From contig JAEDES010000002.1 in assembly GCA_016293205.1 (NCBI GenBank), positions 36,524-100,523 on the forward strand: 64,000 nt of DNA, written 5' to 3'. The translations under genes and the position numbers were made by a program. The stretch's first letter is position 1. Each line of letters opens with the position of its first letter. Source of the stretch: Bacilli bacterium (GTDB taxonomy: Bacteria > Bacillota_I > Bacilli_A > RF39 > UBA660). The notes beneath the pieces were generated by a model, which did not search any database, was not told where the DNA came from, and saw nothing but the letters and a program-made list of their open reading frames with translations. Positions 60,668 to 64,000 of this stretch are shown here, piece by piece.

Positions 60668-63157
60668 ATGAAATTATTAAAAATGTTATTCGATCATGAG
60701 TATAAAGAATTAAAAAGATTTAGAGCTTTAGCAGACCAAGTTATGGCTTTAGATGAAGAATATACAAAACTAACTGATACTGAATTACAAAATAAAACAG
60801 AAGAATTTAGAGAAAGACTAAAAAAAGGAGAAACTCTAGATGATATCTTAGTAGAAGCATTTGCAACTGCTAGAGAAGCAGCATACCGTGTTATTGGTGA
60901 AAAACATTTCTATGTACAAATTTTAGGTGGACTTGCTATTCACTATGGTAATATTGCTGAAATGAAAACAGGTGAAGGAAAAACTTTAACCAGTGTACTT
61001 CCTGCATATTTAAACGCTTTAAGTGGAGAGGGAGTTCATATTATTACAGTTAATGAGTACCTTGCTTCTCGTGATGCTGAATGGATGGGTGGAATTCATA
61101 GATTCCTAGGTTTAACAGTAGGAGTAAATGCAAGAGACTTATCACCAAAAGAAAAACAAGCAGCTTATAACTGTGATATTTTATATTCAACAAATAACGA
61201 AGTTGGATTCGACTACTTAAGAGATAACATGGTAGTTAGAAAAGAAGAAAGAGTTCAAAGAAAATTAAATTTTGCTATTATCGATGAAGTTGACTCAGTA
61301 TTAATAGATGAGGCAAGAACTCCATTAATTATTTCTGGTGGAGAAATGAAAAGTGCTAATCTTTATATTGAAGCAGATAGATTTGCTAAAGGAATAAAAG
61401 AAGGAAAAGACTTTGTTTACGATGAAAAAACAAAGAGTGTTAATTTAACTGAAAGTGGTTCTGAAAAAGCTGAAAAGAATTTTAATATTAAGAATTTATA
61501 TGATATAGATAACTCATCTTTATTACACTATATTAATCAAGCCTTACGTGCAAACTACTCAATGAGAAAAGATGTTGATTATGTAGTACAAGATGGAGAA
61601 GTTATAATCGTAGACCAATTTACTGGACGTTTAATGAAAGGTAGAGCATATTCTGATGGATTACATCAAGCTATTGAAGCTAAAGAAAATGTTAATATTA
61701 ATCAAGAAACAAAAACATTAGCAACAATCACATTCCAAAACTTATTTAGAATGTATAATAAATTATCAGGTATGACAGGTACTGCTAAAACTGAAGAAGA
61801 AGAATTCAGAAATATTTACAATATGTATGTAATTGAAATACCTACAAATAAAGAAATAGTTCGTATTGATGCTCCCGATATGGTATTTGCTACAAAAGAA
61901 GCTAAATATAAAGCAATTATTAAATTTGTAAAAGAAAAATATGAGTTAGGACAACCTGTTTTAATTGGTACAATTGCTATTGAAACAAGTGAATTAATCA
62001 GTTCATTATTAAAACAAGCAAAAATACCACATGAAGTATTAAACGCTAAAAATCATGCTCGTGAAGCAGAAATTATTGCTAACATCGGACAACATAAATC
62101 AGTAACAATCGCAACAAACATGGCTGGACGTGGTACAGATATTAAATTATCAGATGAAATAAGAAAACTTGGTGGATTATGCGTAGTAGGTACAGAAAGA
62201 CATGAATCACGTCGTATCGATAACCAATTACGTGGACGTTCAGGACGTCAAGGAGACCCAGGATATACACAATTCTTCGTATCAATGAAAGATGACCTAA
62301 TGGTAAGATTCGGATCAGATAGAATTGGTGAAATGATGAGTAATATGGGACTTGGAGATCAAGCTATTCAAAGTAAAACATTTACAAGTTCAATTGGAGC
62401 AGCTCAAAAAAGAGTTGAAGGAAATAACTTTGATATTCGTAAAAACTTATTACAATATGATGATGTAATGAATAACCAAAGAGAAATAATCTATGAAAAG
62501 AGAAATAAAATCTTAGATAGTGACTCAATCCATGAAATGGTTCTAACTACATTTAGACAACATATTTCAGACTTAGTAAATTCACATCTAGCCCCAGAAG
62601 GTAGACTAGTAGATAATGATTACAAAGAAATCTTAGAATTTGCAAACAATAACTTAATCAAGAATGATTTAGAGTTAGATGCAATTAATAATAAACAACC
62701 AGAAGAAGTAGTTGATGTTATTGCAAAACAAGTAATATTAGAATATGAATCTAAATTAGAAGAATTACCAGAAGAAGTAACTGCTGAATTTGAAAAAGTA
62801 ATTACACTTCAAGTATTAGATAATTATTGGATGGAACATATCAATACAATGTCTCATTTAAGAGAAGGAATCCATTTAAGAGGATATGCTCAAGAAGATC
62901 CATTACGTGCATATACAATGGAAGGATTTGACTTATTTGACTCAATGTTACAAAAGATTGATAAAGATGTTTCAATTTTATTATTAAAGGCAGAAGTAAG
63001 ACATAATATTGAAAGAAAAGAAGTATCAAAAAAGAAAATCACAAACGATAGTGATGAAACAGTAAAATCTACTCCTAAAAGATCAACAAAAGTAGGTAGA
63101 AATGCACCTTGCCCATGTGGCTCAGGGAAAAAATATAAACAATGCTGTGGTAAGTAG
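60668..63157 (+). CDS. secA: Preprotein translocase ATPase SecA
   Basis: Motor of Sec export. The 829 residues have Walker A in MKTGEGKTLTSVLPAYLNAL, the DEAD-like VDSVLIDEARTPLIISG, the PXD domain, TNMAGRGTDIKL, QLRGRSGRQGDPG, and the C-terminal zinc-binding tail RNAPCPCGSGKKYKQCCGK. GAAGGAGATGATAGA precedes the ATG. The gene is intact; its 3' end lies about 20 bp before repeats that seem to mark the end of an integrated element. prfB does not follow. Confidence 0.97.
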   Translation: MKLLKMLFDHEYKELKRFRALADQVMALDEEYTKLTDTELQNKTEEFRERLKKGETLDDILVEAFATAREAAYRVIGEKHFYVQILGGLAIHYGNIAEMKTGEGKTLTSVLPAYLNALSGEGVHIITVNEYLASRDAEWMGGIHRFLGLTVGVNARDLSPKEKQAAYNCDILYSTNNEVGFDYLRDNMVVRKEERVQRKLNFAIIDEVDSVLIDEARTPLIISGGEMKSANLYIEADRFAKGIKEGKDFVYDEKTKSVNLTESGSEKAEKNFNIKNLYDIDNSSLLHYINQALRANYSMRKDVDYVVQDGEVIIVDQFTGRLMKGRAYSDGLHQAIEAKENVNINQETKTLATITFQNLFRMYNKLSGMTGTAKTEEEEFRNIYNMYVIEIPTNKEIVRIDAPDMVFATKEAKYKAIIKFVKEKYELGQPVLIGTIAIETSELISSLLKQAKIPHEVLNAKNHAREAEIIANIGQHKSVTIATNMAGRGTDIKLSDEIRKLGGLCVVGTERHESRRIDNQLRGRSGRQGDPGYTQFFVSMKDDLMVRFGSDRIGEMMSNMGLGDQAIQSKTFTSSIGAAQKRVEGNNFDIRKNLLQYDDVMNNQREIIYEKRNKILDSDSIHEMVLTTFRQHISDLVNSHLAPEGRLVDNDYKEILEFANNNLIKNDLELDAINNKQPEEVVDVIAKQVILEYESKLEELPEEVTAEFEKVITLQVLDNYWMEHINTMSHLREGIHLRGYAQEDPLRAYTMEGFDLFDSMLQKIDKDVSILLLKAEVRHNIERKEVSKKKITNDSDETVKSTPKRSTKVGRNAPCPCGSGKKYKQCCGK

Positions 63158-63180
63158 CGGTGAGTATTGGGTTTGCGAGG

Positions 63181-63300
63181 ATTTTGTCCACGTAAAAAAC
63201 ACTCAAAAATGGCTATTTGTCCACATTTTGTCCACGTAAATTTAAGATTGTGGACAAAAATGCATAATTTATATGAAAATTTAGTATATTATTCGTGGAC
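63181..63300. repeat. GTCCAC repeat cluster next to an integrase
   Basis: ATTTTGTCCACGTAAA occurs twice in direct orientation (63181-63196, 63225-63240), with TTTGTCCAC between (63216-63224) and inverted copies GTGGACAAAAAT (63250-63261) and CGTGGAC (63294-63300). Five copies in 120 bp directly upstream of int suggest integrase arm-type or excisionase-binding sites, or an att region. Confidence 0.7.
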
Positions 63301-63312
63301 AACACGTTAGAT

Positions 63313-63341
63313 AAAAGTCATCAAAATTTGATGGCTTTTTG
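63313..63341 (+). terminator. Hairpin terminator before int
   Basis: AAAAGTCATCAAA pairs with TTTGATGGCTTTT (one G-U), followed by T. It would stop transcripts from secA before int. Confidence 0.75.
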
Positions 63342-63372
63342 TTTACCATAAATTAGGAAAGAGGTACAAAGA

Positions 63373-64000
63373 ATGGTAAGCGTAAGAAAACGTGGAAAGG
63401 TATATGAATACCGAATTGAAATAGCATCTATTGATGGAACAAGAAAGTGGCTAACAAAGTCAGGATTTAAAACTAAACAAGAAGCATTACATGAAGGAGC
63501 ATTAGCTTATAATGAATATTACTATTATGGTAAAAAGAATAAGAATAGAGATATGTCATTTGCAGACTATCTAGATTATTGGATTGATAACTATTGTAAT
63601 TTTAATTTAAAGTATGCAACTATAGTAACTTATTTAAATATTATTAAAGTTCATCTAAAACCTAAACTTGGAATGTATAAGTTATCTCAAATAGATTCAG
63701 AGTTAATACAAAACTTTATTAATCAATTATATGTAGAGCATAGTTATTCAAAATGCTATTTAAAAGGAATATTAAAAGCAATTAAAGGAGCATTAAAATA
63801 TGCTTGTTATGATGTTAATTTTATTAATCATAATCCAGCAGAACATGTTCATATTCCGAGATATGAAGTAGTAACAGGTGATCCAGCTCATATTTATACA
63901 CAAGAAGAAATAGAAAGAATATTAGATAGATTTAAAGATTTACCTTATATCTATTATTCATTCTTAACAGCATACTATACAGGATTAAGAGTATCAGAAG
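63373..64000 (+). CDS. int: Tyrosine site-specific integrase (3' end cut by window)
   Basis: 209 full codons are present. The start is ATG 63373 after AAAGAGGTAC. Residues about 1-48 form an AP2-like arm-binding domain (RGKVYEYRIEIASIDGTRKWLTKSGFKTKQEAL), residues about 55-160 the SAM-like core-binding domain (MSFADYLDYWIDNY...), and the catalytic domain begins at about 170 with the first active-site Arg in YYTGLRVSE (Arg206). The His-x-x-Arg and Tyr motifs lie beyond the window. The type occurs in phages and in Tn916-like integrative conjugative elements of Firmicutes. The gene is the leftmost gene of the presumed element and reads into it. Confidence 0.93.
   Translation, partial: MVSVRKRGKVYEYRIEIASIDGTRKWLTKSGFKTKQEALHEGALAYNEYYYYGKKNKNRDMSFADYLDYWIDNYCNFNLKYATIVTYLNIIKVHLKPKLGMYKLSQIDSELIQNFINQLYVEHSYSKCYLKGILKAIKGALKYACYDVNFINHNPAEHVHIPRYEVVTGDPAHIYTQEEIERILDRFKDLPYIYYSFLTAYYTGLRVSE

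Noticed and set aside
63158..63180. Remnant of prfB or a tRNA/tmRNA attachment site after secA
   Set aside because: The 23 bp after the secA stop show no prfB-like frame and no tRNA 3' end (no T-arm or CCA).

Overview
The window is a low-GC bacterial chromosome segment centred on the replication origin. It uses the standard code: TGA is a real stop (for example in pth and bofA) and Trp is TGG. Shine-Dalgarno sequences are strong (GGAGG, AGGTGAT). Delta subunit RpoE, RicT, Noc, a ComK-family protein, BofA, SpoIIR, SpoIIQ, TagO, YwiB and YwzB place it in the Bacilli sensu lato. The very high AT content and the reduced gene neighbourhoods suggest an Erysipelotrichia- or RF39-like lineage rather than a classical Bacillus. 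That lineage placement is inference; the class-level call is well supported.

Left arm (1-20541, all minus strand): mfd (cut by the window start), pth, rsmI, a TrmN6-like methyltransferase, ricT, holB, a 58-codon bofA, recR, ebfC, dnaX, tadA and the small SRP RNA. Then comes a 0.99-kb gene-free region, followed by gyrA, gyrB, recF, a comK-like gene, dnaN and dnaA. The gene-free region holds four parS sites, each with a DnaA-box-like sequence on the same side, and three Noc-type palindromes. A fourth Noc-type palindrome lies inside dnaX. The dnaA-dnaN spacer and the 440 bp upstream of dnaA are rich in DnaA boxes, and transcription diverges between dnaA (-) and rpmH (+), so oriC is at about 19.03-20.94 kb.

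Right arm (21000-64000, almost all plus strand): rpmH-rnpA-yidC-jag, mnmE-mnmG-rsmG, noc, parA-parB, an MscS channel, DUF951, an AbgT-type transporter, ychF, a divergent PgeF-like protein, and rpsF-ssb-rpsR behind a probable S6:S18-responsive leader. Next are a shortened GdpP-like phosphodiesterase, rplI, dnaB, an M23 peptidase, yycJ, rlmH and ung. A decayed polysaccharide deacetylase gene follows. An inverted block (pta, lemA-like, class A PBP) is the only part transcribed against replication. Then come ywiB-argS, rpoE, prfA-prmC, spoIIR, fba, murA, a GDSL-like pseudoenzyme, rpmE, a GNAT protein, rpiB, ywzB, spoIIQ, mbl, tagO, a LytTR regulator, a cold-shock protein, hpf and secA.

After secA, where prfB usually sits in Firmicutes, there is a cluster of GTCCAC repeats, a terminator and the start of a tyrosine integrase cut by the window end. 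This looks like the left end of an integrated element.

The genes form the replication initiation and segregation core (dnaA, dnaN, recF, gyrase, clamp loader, parABS, Noc), ribosome and tRNA maintenance genes, and envelope genes with a thin set of sporulation genes. The most unusual structure is the composite DnaA-box/parS array next to the Noc palindromes.
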